The position numbers and the translations under genes are program-made. Shown here piece by piece: positions 23,868 to 37,113 of a stretch of 64,000 bases of DNA; position 1 is the stretch's first letter, and the number at the start of each line of letters is the position of its first letter. The stretch is from Macrocystis pyrifera (lineage: Eukaryota; Sar; Phaeophyceae; Laminariales; Laminariaceae). The notes beneath the pieces are model-generated. The model saw only the letters and a list, made by a program, of their open reading frames with translations. It was not told where the DNA came from and searched no databases. The DNA lies in contig JASSKH010000027.1 of the NCBI GenBank assembly GCA_031763025.1, forward strand, positions 8,926,241-8,990,240. The letters run 5' to 3'.

Positions 23868-24245
23868 CTCCCACGGGAGTATATTGTTCACATTATGTGC
23901 TCCCATGAGACTTCCGTGCGATGGGATTATACAGTATTAATAGTGCTTCCTTGGGACTTCCATGGGATTTCCATAAGACTTCCATGGGATCACAATATCC
24001 CCATGTGGGAAATCCATGGACCTTCCATGGGACTCCCATTGGACTTTCACCGTGTTTCCATGCGATTTGAAGTCTGTTCATTCCATGGTGCTTTATGGCA
24101 TTGCAGCGCTTCCATGGGACTGTCATGGGACATCCATGGGACTTCCATGGGATTATAGTATCTCCATGGGAATTCCACTGGACTCTCATGGGACTCCATG
24201 GGGTTTCCACGGGACTCTTACGGAACTTCTATGGTGCTTCCGGTG
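23868..24245. repeat. Minisatellite block 1, core CCATGGGACTT
   Basis: Degenerate tandem units of about 11-15 bases built on ACTTCCATGGGA. The palindrome CCATGG recurs throughout. Units keep long frames open on both strands, and I do not treat those frames as genes. Confidence 0.85.
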
Positions 24246-24831
24246 CGTGTTGCGGTAATAGGGTAGCACCCCCTTTTTTGTGGTAGCTAGTGTGACGGTG
24301 GCTCACTCAGGAATGCGTCGTCAAGTAGGCGAGCGTACTATTAATGCTATCGTGGTGGCCCCTTTTTTCCAGGCCCAAAACGGGTGGGGTATGGTTTTCT
24401 GTAGCATTATGTCTCGATGTCCTGGATCATTTGTTGTAATTATTGGATTTTAGGATGAGGCCTCCTGTGCCGGAAGGGGGCCGGAAGGGGGTCCTCATCC
24501 GGTATTTTTCCCCGCGCTCAGTGGACGAGTGTATCGGATGCTCTGCGCGGGGTTAATATACCCTCAAAAGATCTGGGAATCCAAGGCTATGGATACTCAT
24601 TCTACTGCAGGGTGGGTGGGATGGTCTCAAGAGCTTTTCGTGTCCAACTCTGCTCACGAGGTTTTTTTAGAACGAAAATTAGGAGTGGTGATAAGCGACT
24701 ACTCCGCAATAATACAAATGCAAGACTTTTTTTTCATGGCACCCACATAGTTCCATGATTTGTGCCAAACCATTTCTTCTGGCGTCATCGCCAATTCTAC
24801 CGATGTATTTCTGAATAATACAAATAATTCG

Positions 24832-25010
24832 TTGACAAGGAATCACATACGTATAGAATACGCGCGCTCGGTTTATCACAATACCTGTAAAATTAGGTAA
24901 AAATGGAATATAGACGAGGCGTATTACGCAGCTTGCAAAGTTGAGTATCAACTATTTAATCAGTCGAACTCACAGCTGACGTATTTCAATTTTTATAAAA
25001 AAATAAATAT
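24832..25010 (+). repeat. Dispersed repeat family F, copy 1
   Basis: Nearly identical blocks occur at 61869-62105: TTGACAAGGAATCACATA, AATACGCGCGCTCGGTTTA, GGAATATAGACGAGGCGTA and CGAACTCACAGCTGACGTA. It is AT-rich, non-coding and about 180 bp. Confidence 0.75.
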
Positions 25011-26204
25011 AGCATCGGTAGGAAGACTATCATCATCGACCGCATGTTTCACACAGACAGCATTCTCGATTGTGGCAGTAGTAAGTAGTTCTCCATAATA
25101 TACACGCACCAAAGCAAAGTGGGCGTTTGGGCTTTTTTTGGGCCTGTAAACTATGGGCCTCCGTAATAGGCGTTTCGGCAATACATACATACATACGCCT
25201 TGGACATTGAGTACCCAACCAAGGTCCATATTTCGAATTTTCAGAATAATTGATGCAAATAAACAAGAATCTATTATTAATAGTAGAGTTTTTGTTCGCC
25301 CTTTTTTTTGCCCTTTTTTGCTCGGTGCTGGGCCCAATAACTTACTAACTTTTCTGGGAACCTAGTTTTTTGTTCCGCGGCAAGAAGAGATATGTCATCT
25401 GCCTGGAGAATAACAGTCTGTGAACGACTGTCATTTCTTCATCGGCCATGTAGCCAGTGTACGATGCTCCCGCGCGTGAAATGAAACGTTTTAACGATTT
25501 TGGGAGTTTTTTGTGCCACTGGTTCGCAAGTTCGAGTACACGAAAACACCTTGTCAGTCGTTACTGGCTGCCTACGACTGCTGTCTGGTGCATCCGACGC
25601 CCTCATACCCATCAGGAGCATCCCTCAATTTCGCGGGCTGCAGTTTCATGAGTTGTAGCTGTCCGCAAGTGAAGTGCAAGCGTTCAATTGGGGGTTAAGT
25701 TTTGTCTCATTTTGTGCACCCCAAAGTTCGACCAATTTCGAGCACTGCAGCACCTCTAATCGAGGTGCAGGCCTCAGTCGATAACCTGCGGAAGGACAAT
25801 CTAGAGAGAAATGTAAGCTGCTGTGATGAAATTATCTTGGGTCACGGGCGCCCTCCGGTAGGCACGAACCAGCCGAAGTTGAACGTAGGGTGTTAAAATA
25901 GCGATGTTGTTTTATGTTCCGATAAAACATCTAGAGATTAGAGTCACCGGAAACCCGGGGACCAGGGGGCGCTTGGGTGCTAGCGTGACCCTAAGGAGCT
26001 CATTGCCCCCCCAAGATTTGATTTTGATGAAAAAAAATGGACGCTTAACGTCGGCCTATCGTAGGTATTGTTCGAAGAGTAACGTAAAAAATGGGGATCA
26101 ACGATATTGGGCAGTTCCTCAGTGCCCTTAAGAAACCCCGTCAGTCACAGTCACAAGTTGGCCAACATATTCTGCCCCTATCGCAGCAAGGGTATTCGGG
26201 TGGA
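25011..26204. other. No supported gene
   Basis: The ATG frame at 25702-25896 (plus, 64 codons) has a protein-like composition (LIEVQASVDNLRKDNLERNV) but no flanking exon could be matched. Otherwise non-coding. Confidence 0.3.
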
Positions 26205-26700
26205 GCTCTCACGAGACTTCCATGGGACTTTCATGGGACTCCCATGGGACTCTCATGGTAATTGCACGGGACTCCCATGGGACTCCCATCAGATCATTGT
26301 ATCCCTTGGATCTTCCATGCGACTCCCATGAGACGTCCCCATGGTTCTCCCGTGGGACTCCAGTGGGACTGCCATAGGAGGCTTCCATGGTGCTTCCATG
26401 GGGCTCCCATGAGATTCAATGGGATTATACGTAGTGTGTCCATAGTTCTCCAAGGGGCTCCCATTGTATCCTCACTGGATTTCCATTTTCTTCCGCAGGA
26501 AATTAATGGGACTCCCACGGGGCTTCCACGGAGCTTCCACGGGTTTTCCACGCGGCTTCCATGGAGCTTCCACAGGACTTCCATGGGATTACAGTGCTTT
26601 CATATGAGAATCCCGTGGGAATTCCATGGTATTTCCATGGGACTTCCACGGGACTTCCACGGGACTTCCACGGGACTTCCATGGGACTTCCACGAAAAAT
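26205..26700. repeat. Minisatellite block 2, core CCATGGGACTT
   Basis: Same unit family as the block at 23.9 kb. The right end is the most regular, with four consecutive GGGACTTCCAC units near 26640-26690. It ends abruptly in unique AT-rich DNA. Confidence 0.85.
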
Positions 26701-26864
26701 CCGCAAATGCATCGCTATAAAATTTGAATAGATTGCATATTCGAACCATTTTGACAAAGCCCAGAGCGCTCGTTTGCGTACTTAGCTAGAATAAAAAAAC
26801 ACGCACTTGAGAGTACACAATACGATGCAATAAAATGAAAATACGAGGGAAGGGGCGGGGGGGG

Positions 26865-27245
26865 GGGGGGGTGTACTCATTTGTTGCTTGCCTTAATCAT
26901 TCGACCACTGACCACGCACCAGCCGTTTCGAAACGGACCAGCGGAGGGAGGGAGGGGGAGAGGGGGGTGTACTCGCTATCATGCATGACCGTATTGTATG
27001 GCCAGACCTTCGCATCCCTACAATGCCGGGACGGAGCACGTCGGGTTTTCACCGACCAGGCAGACATCGCTTGCACCAAGCGCAACGAGCCGTGAAGTGT
27101 CCGACGAGTCGCATGGGGGGTGAGCTGAATCCTGCTATTAACCACTTGTGAGGCGGACTTGCATGTAAATGACAGCGTCAATGAGTTAATTTATTTTCCG
27201 ATGTAGCCACTTTTCCTGAGACAGCAATGGAAGTACTACGTAACA
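26865..27245 (+). repeat. Dispersed repeat family A, copy 2
   Basis: Carries an extra 5' block (TGTTGCTTGCCTTAATCATT) that is also found inverted at 28.8 kb. The standard family A blocks follow, including GTCGGGTTTTCACCGACC and GAGGCGGACTTGCAT. It is followed immediately by copy 3 in the same orientation. Confidence 0.85.
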
Positions 27246-27560
27246 GGGGGGGTGTACTCGATATCATGTATGGCCATAGTCGTTTGACCATAGACCCTCG
27301 CATCCCTATAATGCCGGGACGGAGCACGTCGGGTTTTCACCGACCAGGCAGACATTCCTTACACCAAGCGCGAAGCGCCGTGAAGTGTTTGGCGAGTCGC
27401 ATGAAGGGCGAGCTGCATCCTACTATGAAATGCTTGTGAGGCGGACTTGCATATGGATGAAAGCTTCAATAAGTTAATTTATTTTCCGATGTGGCCCACT
27501 TTTCCAGAGACAGAAATGCGGGTACTATGTATGTTCCTCGTGGGTGCCCTACCATAAACA
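27246..27560 (+). repeat. Dispersed repeat family A, copy 3 (tandem with copy 2)
   Basis: Starts with a G run and GTACTCGATATCATG and repeats the whole block order of copy 2 through GAGGCGGACTTGCATATG and CAATAAGTTAATTTATTTTC. The tandem arrangement is unusual for the family in this window. Confidence 0.85.
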
Positions 27561-28769
27561 CTACGTGATACGGTTGACGATAAACCAAAACAGTGAGGTT
27601 TTGGCTCAGGTGTTTGGTCAGACAAATCATCATGTCACTATGATGTTGCTACTGTAGCAGCCCGAAAACCCCATTTTTCGTTTGATGACCACAGGAAGGG
27701 TTCGAGTGCCAAATGAGGCCGATCGCAAGGTGTTCGTCTAAATCGCGTCCAGTGTTTGTTCTTGGTCGAATATGTTATCGAGCATTATCATCGGTGCGCA
27801 CAGCGCACACAGTTGGCTGTCGATGCGAAAAGGTAGAGCTTGACGATGTCAGTACCCTACTCTTCTATTGCTCGGTAGACCCCCCAGCCCACACTTGCTC
27901 CGTGCGCCTATCAAAGCTGCTGCTCTGTACGATGCCCGCCGCACTCCCTGTTACGTTATATGTCACTACCCACTAGCTTTTATAAGCACGGGACTGTGTA
28001 AGTGTTTAGTCAACTGAATGTACACTTTCGGGCTCGATGAATATCGCACGCTACTATAAATAGTCTAGCTTCAATCTACGGAGGGGCTTTCTCCTGTCCA
28101 CGTATTTTTAGCAGTATGTAAAAGCACAAGATCCATTCTCACTACGTGCGGGGGGGGGGAAGTGAGGGAGGGAGTGGGGGAGGAGGGGGGCGGAGGGAGA
28201 GAGGGGGGGGAGAGGGGGGGGTGTCCTCGGGGTTATTCTCCAAGCGTTCCAGCAGTGCAGATACAACTAAGCCTGCGAGAATCAAACCTACGGCATATAC
28301 TTTGTCGGTCATGCACTAGTAGCAGTACGTACCCACTTAAACTATCAATAGCCTAAACAGTCAGTCCACTAGCTAGCAGAAGTTCTCATCGATGCTAGCT
28401 TACGAGATTCGTAGAACCCGAACTTGTAAAATGTCTTGGGTAAATAATCACTACCATACTAACTTACATGGACGACACGGTGACTTTGTAGGCCAGTGGG
28501 TGCATAGTTCTTTCTATCCTCAACACATGATATAATTTCCAGTTCAACGAATCTACTACCCACCGGTCTGAACAGCCACGGTGACTACATAGGCTGGTGA
28601 GCAGTGCCCTATAATCAAAAACACATGGTGTAGTTCGGCTGCGACGAATCTACTACCTGGTGCATACCAACTGCCTATAGCCATGGTGATTATGTTGGGT
28701 AGTGGCGGGTATACCGGTAGTGCTATAAGCCAGCGCTCCCGCGTATTTGTCCCGCGGCAGCGGCGTGCA
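27561..28769. other. No supported gene; G-rich low complexity
   Basis: A purine-rich stretch (28150-28222) of GGGAGG-type repeats. A short ATG frame at 27713-27976 has no recognisable features. Confidence 0.4.
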
Positions 28770-28895
28770 CCCCTTCACCATTCGACCCGCCCCTGCCCCC
28801 CCCCCAGCACGCTTCGAAAGAGATGCGTGGTCAATGGTCAAACGACTAAGGCAAGCGACAAATGAATACGCCCCCCTTCCTCCCCCCATTAAGAT
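28770..28895 (-). repeat. Dispersed repeat family A, 5' block only, inverted
   Basis: On the minus strand it reads GTATTCATTTGTCGCTTGCC, then CCATTGACCACGCAT and TTTCGAAGCGT. This corresponds to the extra 5' block of the copy at 26.87 kb, and the hairpin part is missing. Confidence 0.65.
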
Positions 28896-28940
28896 TGTTT
28901 CGGCTGACACCTCCTAACCTCTGCCGACATCACATGCGCC

Positions 28941-29333
28941 GTGATGCCCCGATCTATACGTACATCGCCCTCGACAGATCACCCCACCCCCCCCACACAC
29001 CTCGCTATAATACTCCTGAGGCCCTACCGTCAAAACCCCATCGACCGCGTTCCCGCATTTGCCTCACTGTTTGGTGAGCGCCTAGGTCTCGACGAGCGCA
29101 TGTATGGATTGCCTTCCAACGTTTTCGTGAGACAGACTGTCTTTGAAGTGCATGATCCCCACTGGATCTCGACTGTACTTACACAGCTGGGGGTGTCGCG
29201 GATTTACCCGACGATTTTTCCAAGTATCTGCTACGTACTGACGATGTGGATTGCTGCTCCTCTTCCGTATTTATGTCCATGTTTTGAGTCCCTCCCGACA
29301 GCCCTCTCACCCACACCGAGCCTGCCCTCATAA
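28941..29333 (+). CDS. ORF of unknown function, possibly one exon or an element remnant
   Basis: A 130-codon frame. From about codon 40 it reads like real protein (FASLFGERLGLDERMYGLPS, then VFEVHDPHWISTVLTQLGV) with purine-first codon bias, followed by a hydrophobic stretch (SICYVLTMWIAAPLP). The first 35 codons are Pro/Ser/Thr-rich and less convincing, so the real exon may start near 29050. It lies just before a MITE and may belong to a decayed mobile element. I recognise no domain. Confidence 0.35.
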   Translation: MMPRSIRTSPSTDHPTPPTHLAIILLRPYRQNPIDRVPAFASLFGERLGLDERMYGLPSNVFVRQTVFEVHDPHWISTVLTQLGVSRIYPTIFPSICYVLTMWIAAPLPYLCPCFESLPTALSPTPSLPS

Positions 29334-29408
29334 GGCAATGTGTGGGAGACGGGGCGTGAGTACGAATTATACTTCAACGTGGTTGGACCAACTGGCGAAG
29401 TCGCTACA

Positions 29409-29629
29409 CAGGTGGCCGGGACACGCCCCCTTGCACAGCGTGGGCGCTTAAAAGTCCTTGTGTAGATAGACATTGAACAACGTAGCACACCACTACAGTA
29501 GGTGTACCGAAGTGAGATGCTGTCTACATCTTATTGAGGGGTTTGCTGCTGTATATACATTGTTCAATGTCTCCACAGGGAATTGTTTACGCCCATATTG
29601 TGCAGGGGGGGAGGGGTCCCGGCCACCTG
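29409..29629. mobile_element. MITE-1 copy 1 (inverted-repeat element)
   Basis: Terminal inverted repeats: the left end is CAGGTGGCCGGGACACGCCC...GACATTGAACAACGTAGC and the right end is TTGTTCAATGTCTCCACAGG...GTCCCGGCCACCTG. Arms are about 70 bp in a 221-bp element with no coding capacity. Related copies lie at 31.5, 36.9 and 48.4 kb. I see no clear target-site duplication. Confidence 0.85.
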
Positions 29630-31468
29630 TCTGTGTAGGTACATTCAGTAGTCGGCAGCAGGGCCTATGGGACCGAGTTTGATTTATCCACTTTTTGATG
29701 CAGCATGATTATTTCTGGAGATAGATGATACCTGAATCACTCACGCGTGCTTGGTAATAGCCACATCTGTATTGCTGCCATCTACCTACTAGACGAGAGA
29801 GGGCGAGGCTACAGAGTACGGAAGGTCCTTGAGCGAGGGAATCGAACTGCAACATATCACGTGACTCATTTTTTACGTGGTGCTATCGTTTACGCCTGTC
29901 TGTCCTGCCTACGTGGAATATATCGCAGGACAGATAGCATACGTACTGATGCATACTTATTGATGCATACCAAGTACTGGGATAGCAGGACAGGCGTTCA
30001 CGGACACGAAACTGGGTACAGAGACAATGATCAAACTGTAGATCTACTGTTGACGGCCGTGACGCAAGCAAAGTGAATTTAGGCAGTAGTCGTGCACGCC
30101 TTTCAAAATGGACAGACAGATCAACCCAACAATGTTTGTTCGCATATGTCATACAAGTCTAAACGGTCGTCACAAGCAAATGCACATGATGGGGCTAGAC
30201 TCTATGGTAGAAGGAGACGCAAAAATCGCCCATAAACTGCATTTTTTTTTACGAAGAACTCGCTCGAGCGTTCCTTTGGCCATGGCGGCGGCCTTAAGGT
30301 ATACAGCCAGTTCCAGCTACGTGTTATACGAGGTACCGCGCCAGTTAGTTTGAGCTTGGTATAAGACTATCCAACTCGAAGGAGCTATGCACTGCAGTAC
30401 CTGATATATCATGCCTGGTACTCCACTACACTATACACGCCGCCGGTGATACACACACGCACGTGACATGTGTGTTCAACAAGCGCGTCAGTTACTCCGA
30501 CTATACAAGCGGTTGTATTATCCTTGTACCTGGTACCAGCAGGTATCTACGAATACCACCCACTATAAACAACAAGGCAGGTTACGTAACACCTACCGGG
30601 CATTTTTTTTTGTGAGACTCCTTCCTCCCTTGGGAAGGTAGCGGCACACCCCACCCAAAAAACCAGGTACGATTCAACACGGCCAACAACCCCCCCCCAT
30701 GGCCTACAAATGACATTGTGAAAGATAAATGCCTCGTAGATGTTATGTTGTTCGAACGACGCAATACTACTGATGTGGTATACCAGGTACCAGGTATGTT
30801 ATAAGTTACAAGGCTTAGTTTTGGGTAGGTGAGGGATTAACCCTTGCCACCAGTAGCCCATCGGACTGAGACACATAACCAATGGCGTCATCGGCAGGAC
30901 GAAATAGGCGTGCTACGATAAGGGGTAGCATTATTCGGACAAACCGATTTCTGAACTGGCCGGGTTCCTTCACCCAATATCGTTGGGATACCATTAGATG
31001 ATTTGCAAAAACTATTGGTGCTATACCTACCGCATTGCCTGTAGGCTTGGAGATTGTTTGTCGGGTTGGAATTTTTGAGCTTTTTTATCAATGTCCGTTT
31101 TCGGGGTTGGGTATATGAGACTCGCAAGGTTGTTAGGGTCTTAGTCCTTTGGGCTAAAGGTAAAAGGTTAACCAATCGGCCTACCCACAAGTAAAGCCTT
31201 ATAACAAAGCGAGGAGCCTCATGCAAAATTAGGTCCTACCCCTAGAAGGCAGGCACGCGTCTTCTTCGTATATCTAGTACCCTGCCTTTTGTCTACTGCT
31301 GCTATGTGTCGGGGTGAGGAGCGAATGATCAATAGCATCGAAGTGCACTGCCTCCAACGCTCTGCCCGCAAACCCCGCGCTATTAAATAGACATGCAAGA
31401 ACACACGCGCGTATCAATGACACTGCTGAACAGCTATCGAACCTAACTAACTAAGGTGTTCCTATGCA
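29630..31468. other. No supported gene
   Basis: An ATG frame at 30108-30353 (81 codons) has no recognisable features. An imperfect inverted repeat (ACGCCTGTCTGTCCTGC near 29890 and GCAGGACAGGCGT near 29987) flanks about 85 bases. ACCAGGTA-type motifs cluster at 30415-30800. Confidence 0.4.
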
Positions 31469-31678
31469 CAGGTGGCCGGGATCCCCCCCTCTCCTCTCGC
31501 AATAGGGGCGTAGACTATAGTCAGTGTAGATAGAGACACTCAACAGTGTAGCACCTCCCACAAGGGGTGGACAACCTCTCAATTCGATACGCCTAATGGT
31601 GTGCCACATTATTCAAATGTCCACACATGGATATTTTTACGCCCACGTTGTGCAAGGGGGAGGTACGGCCACTGCCTG
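31469..31678. mobile_element. MITE-1 copy 2
   Basis: Begins CAGGTGGCCGGGATCCCCC, contains GACAACCTCTCAATTCG and TACGCCTAATGGTGTGC as in the 36.9-kb copy, and ends TTTTTACGCCCACGTTGTGC...GGCCACTGCCTG. It is more diverged than the others. Confidence 0.75.
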
Positions 31679-31817
31679 TGCGGTAAGGTGCTCACGAATG
31701 AGGTGTTGCCCGACCAAAGGAATGACCGCCGATGCAGGGAAAAAAATTACCCCCAACCGCGACTGCGTTGTACGAACGTGTATGTATCATATATATATAG
31801 CTTGTTGCTACTGTTAT

Positions 31818-31919
31818 TACGGGGGTCCATAGTTAACAGGACCAAATATTGTTAGTAAAAATAGGGAAATATACAGGTTTTTATGTATACCATAGGTCCT
31901 ATTAACTGTGGTCCCCGTA
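31818..31919. mobile_element. MITE-2 copy 1 (about 100-bp palindromic element)
   Basis: The left end TACGGGGGTCCATAGTTAAC is the inverse of the right end TTAACTGTGGTCCCCGTA. The interior (AATATTGTTAGTAAAAATAG...TTTTTATGTATACCATAGG) is almost identical to copies at 55.9 and 63.7 kb. Non-coding. Confidence 0.85.
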
Positions 31920-34900
31920 ATAATATTATGATTTGTGATACTGAAACGGCGTTGTTATTGTTCCATTCGCCATCTGACAGTGTGCAGCTCTTATCCCAAT
32001 TACGTCATATCATTCACGTATAAAAGGGTAATTATTATCCAGTGACCTAGAACGCGGAAGCTTCAATCAATCAAACCTGAATACTTGACAAAACTGTTCT
32101 CGTGACGTCTTCCGTCCGAATTTATGTGTGCATGCGTTTGTCAATCGCACAACATGACGAAGAAACAAGAAACATTCGCAAAAAATGACGAAGAAGCACT
32201 AAGTAAACACGCGTAAAAGAACTGCCTGGTGAATATCAGATCGATTCGACTTGATAGTGTTAAGGTTACAATGTGGGGTGTATGGACAGTTGGCCTTGTA
32301 GTATGTACTGTCAATATTGATTTTGGGGATATCAATGTTCACTGGCGGCCCTTGTGTTACTGTTAACATTATCGTTGGTAAAACAAACCACGAGAAAACG
32401 AAAGGCAGACGCAGCCTTCACGCGGTACAGCACGCACCTAACTCGTTCATGTTCCTTCTCAACTTCTTAGGTTCTTAGGTATGCCCCAAAGGAATGCCAT
32501 TTACGCAGTTCATCTCTCCCCCCCAGCTTTCTCGTCCTCGTTTCCGGCGGCAAGACGACCGAACATAGGGTAGAACAAGAGTTTGCATTTATAGTCCCAT
32601 GCCATCTTGATCTGATCGATGACACATAACACATTACTCTGTCAATGTTGTAGGTGATGGGTGGCAACCGTACAGACCGGAGGTACTCTTCTGTGGGCTC
32701 GTCGTGTATGCTTCGGAGATCGGAGAAAGTTAACCACGCGTCGGCCGTATACGTAACGCCTTCTACTGTTGTACCAGGTACATATTATATAGTCAGGTGT
32801 TTTTTGTTTTTTGTTTTTGTCTACTGTTCGTTAGAACATACTGCGGCACAAGTCACTCTAGAGTGTCGGTATCTTCGCATCGTCAGTTGCAAAGCGTGAA
32901 GTGTGCTGACAATTCGCTACTTGTTGAGCAGTTTTATTCGTACGACAGCCACAGGGTAGGTACTCGTACGAGTGCATATACCACTGTACCTTTATACGAA
33001 AACATGTATACATCTCGTTGAAAACATGGCCATCGGTCGCACTTTACAGGCAGTAAGGTACATAAGTTACCAGTAGCATAGCATACAGAGTGGGTATACG
33101 AAGCAGTAGCTCTAACAGTGTAGCTTCATAAGAAAGGTATCACTAGCCTTGTAGTATAGTACCAGATATAGTTTTCCTCTCTTTTAGTGCTGCACTGTAC
33201 ACGTACCAAAATCTGCCCTCAAATGCCAAGCGATTATCCCGACAACGGACGTGCAGTCCCAGAGGGGTTAATAGTGATAACTGCAGTAGTGCTATTGTTC
33301 CTCCATCAACTTTCGTCCGCAACACATGGAACGACTTTGTCCGAACTTATATATCCACTCGCACAACACCATGCTGTACTGCTGTACCATGCACCTGGTG
33401 AACAAATATAAACAGTGTGCAGCGGAGGGCAAATATAGACCTCTGATGAACGACCTCTGAGCGAGGTCACCCGCTTTCCTGGGAGGAGGAGGGTGGATAA
33501 ACCCCCGGCCGCACTTTGTCGGTAAGCTGTGAAGCGTCTGGAATACAGGATTACGGCATCATACACTATAGTACGTATACTTGTACCTCGAATATACCCA
33601 TCTTTGTATCTCCTTCATGATGTAGTGAGGATATTCGCTTCTTCTCTGATCGGTACTGGCATATACACTCCTGAGGGAAACACGATGATTGCCCTTGTTG
33701 CGAAACGTCTTCAAAGTTCCTGACTGCGATATGACTTTGGTCGAACGCTGATGATGGGCCTGTTTTGCGCACCGTGCTGACTGATACCGATAATGCTGCG
33801 GCGGTAAGAGAGGGCACCACAACTACAGAAATAACCGTTTTTTCTTAGTCGTGTGTGCTACCTATTAGGCCTAGGGGTGGGTGCTCTGCAAGCGTAGACC
33901 GTTCCTTTTTTGCTCTCCACGTTTGTCCTACTCTCTGCTCATTTCCTCCCTTAGAGCTCAAACTTTTTCAAACGGCTGGCCTGCCCCTGTCTACCTCAAG
34001 GCAAGACTCGTCCTCCTCACCGACCAAAACAGGAGGACTTTGTTCCCTGCTCTCCCGAGGCTTGTCAGCAGTGCTGTTGCATTCTTGCATTCTTGCATCC
34101 TTGCCCTTTCGAATTCTATGCGCGACTACGAACTCGTCCCAGACTTGTGATTGCTAGTGGGGGTGGGAGCGGGGTCGAGGCTTTATTTGGGCACTGCTCC
34201 ACGTCTCCTGCATCGCATAGCACAGGCTTGTCTTTTGCTGTCGCCGGTTCTCAAAGCGCTGACATTCTTGACGTTGTGTACTGATCTCACTGATGGCGCC
34301 TTTCTGTTCGCGTCGCGCTCGGATGATGCTCTTTCCTCCCCTCCTCTTTAATCTGGCCGTGCGGCACAACCCCCCGCAGTTTTCGAGCAAAAACTTCTGT
34401 GTGTGCTAAAAAAAGTCCTGCCTCTTTCCTCCCTCTTCTTCCAAATTCCTCACCACGGGTGTGTGTCCCGTGTTTCCCACCACATGCAGTTATTATGTAG
34501 TTGGCTGTGTCCGTTCTCTCGATTTTCTCCCTCTTCCGACGCCTACTGCCTTCTCCAGTCCATGCTAATATAATATTATAATAGCTGTTCCTGCTGTTGC
34601 ATTCGAAATAACCGGTACATGGCAACGCGTCGTTGAGCTGCTCTCAAGAGCAGTTCATTTTCATCGAGTTGGACCCTAAAACGAACCAATTCGATAAATT
34701 CGTACTTGAGTAATGATTGCTCTAAAAATTAAATATTAATAGTGATTTCACAAGTACACCAGGTATCATACCGTACTTGAGTTACAGTATTATAGTTTAA
34801 CATTAGTTTGTACTTCGATTTACGTATTTTTTCTTGTGGAAAAACCGGCTTGCAGAAAGCGCCTATCGCAGGCGGGTGTACGCACATTTCGGCGCAAGAC

Positions 34901-36189
34901 GACGAGGAGGGGATAAAATGCTGAACTCATCCCGCGATCAAAACGAAGGCACGTACACCGTAGCAGGGAAGGGAGAGGAACGACCGCGATGTAACTTCAA
35001 GGGGGGGTCTGAGCTACGACAGCGAGAGAGCTGGAGGAGTGAGGCAAAGGTAGTAGAAAATAGATGGGGGGGGGGGGGGGGGCACCTTCAAAACGTTTGG
35101 ATGAAGTTGCTTTTAAGAAAGGAGATACCCTCTTGTCGACTTGTGAATCCTGGACTAAAGAGAACAAACGAAAAAGCCGAAAGTACTGTGCATGCCTGGT
35201 ACAGCAGCTACGTACTCGCGGGCCGTTTTCTTCAAAAGCTTTTTTAGTATTGCCCTCCCTCAACCCTTTATTGACCTGAACTATTTTTCGCGACTGAACA
35301 ACCCCTCGTCCTACCCGACAGGTTTCACAACAAGCAACTCCAACAATTCATCCACAACCCGACAATCAACCCCCTTCCCGCCCTCCTTGTATTTCCGCGC
35401 CGATCAACTCTTGCCCCGATTCCTTTACATAAACCGCATCCATATATTTCGTCCACCAGACCCTGCGACATCGTCACCCTTAGATACAAGAGCTGCCACC
35501 GCCTTTTTCTTTTTGGCACGATTTTTCGTTGATGTTAACCCCCCTGCAGCGCCATTGGGGGCGCGTTCTCATCAACACACTTCCTCTATGTTCATACAGC
35601 CCCCCCCCCCCCAATGGACCGTAAGTTACAAGAGGTCACTACATAGATTCATCCCACGGTGGTAGGGGTTGAGCGATTGCTCCTGAAGTGGGCAACCACT
35701 ACCGATCAGGAGGCGTTTTACTATAGAGGTTCACCCTACATTTTCTGAGGTTCCTCGCGTGAGCTCCACACCTCACACGGAAACTGACCTCAGCAAAAAT
35801 GAAATTGCTTCCTGATGAATACTCCCATGGCCCAAGTATACAATTACGTCATTTGTCGAAACAAGATGGGCATTCCGACGATGTTGGGTGAAAGAGCCCC
35901 ATCATTCAGAAAACATTTTAGCGGAAACGTGCTACCTCTATATGGTAGAACGCGTCTTAAGTGCAAGTCATAATTTTACGCGAAAAAAAAAGAAGAGAAA
36001 AACGGAGCCACACGCGCCACCATGACGTCGGAATTGAAAACATCGTACTAATACTACGTATTAATAGTGGGTGGGGATTTTTTGGTCAGAAATCAACAAA
36101 ACCTGTTTTTTTTTTACAGCAGTACTGAGTATGCTCTTACTTGGTTTAGTAACCCCCCTCTGGTCTGGGACTAAAAACAAAAGGTGAGG

Positions 36190-36230
<41 letters not shown>

Positions 36231-36870
36231 GTTTCGTGTTCCCTTGGTACAAGTGTGATTGTTTTTAGGAGTAGCGCGTGGAAATGTTGGTCGGGTTGCG
36301 CGAACCGACTTCTTCTAAGGGTGAGGAGGTCAGGCAATAAGGCACCACCCTTCGAAGGCACCGTCCCCTCTACCGTGGCATTGCTCATGAACATTGTTCT
36401 GGTGTTACCACGCAGCTCTGGCCGGCACGTCGTCGACGGGGCCTGGTCAGCGATACCGATGTAGTAAATGTTCGTTTTTTAGTCCCGTCATTAGTGGTAT
36501 CACCGCCACTCCGAAACTACCGGCGGCATGCTCTTCTAATTGCTTCGTGTCTGCGCGCTCTTGTTCTTGAGTTCGGACTTAATAACATGAGAACAAGCGC
36601 GAGGTCGTAATACGCTTTGTGCTACAGCAGTATACGTCTCACTGTGAGTTGTTGAGCAGGAGGTCAGGTCCGGTCCTTGAGTCTCTTTGTGATGGGCAAT
36701 ACTATCATTAATATGCTTATATATCCGTATCAGATTAACCCAATATGTACTACTATTTCTACTATTACTTCGACCACTATCAATACAACTATTACCACCA
36801 CTACTGCAACAACTACTGCTATTACTTTCTGCTGCTACATGCTACAATTTCTAGTACTATTACTGCGACA
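31920..36870. other. No supported gene; homopolymers and a (GTT)13 array
   Basis: A long stretch of short, unconvincing frames. The largest with an ATG is 35192-35665 plus (157 codons, Ser/Pro/Phe-rich), for which I see no exon partner. A 17-base G run lies at 35066-35082 and a (GTT)13 microsatellite at 36191-36229. ACCAGGTA motifs occur near 32770 and 34760. Confidence 0.4.
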
Positions 36871-37113
36871 CAGGTCGCCGGGACCCCCCCCCCCCTCCGC
36901 TGCACAACTTGGGCGCAAAACAAATCCTTGTGGAGACATTGAACACACCCTTAGGCTTACCGAATTGAGAGGTTGTCGACATCTTACGCGGTTTGCTACA
37001 TTTAGCGAAAAACCTCTCAATTCTGTACGCCTAATGGTGTGCTACGTTGTTCAATGTCTCCACAAGGATTTTTTTACGTACACATTGTACGAACAGGGGG
37101 TCACGGCCACCTG
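36871..37113. mobile_element. MITE-1 copy 3
   Basis: The clearest long inverted repeat of the family. The left arm is CAGGTCGCCGGGACCCCC...CCTTGTGGAGACATTGAACA...GAATTGAGAGGTTGTCGAC. The right arm is AACCTCTCAATTCTGTACGC...TTGTTCAATGTCTCCACAAGG...GGCCACCTG. Arms are about 100 bp around a short centre. Confidence 0.85.

Noticed and set aside
23868..24245. Possible CRISPR array because of regular short repeats
   Set aside because: Units are 11-15 bases, degenerate and contiguous, with no unique spacers, no leader and no cas genes; the context is eukaryotic.
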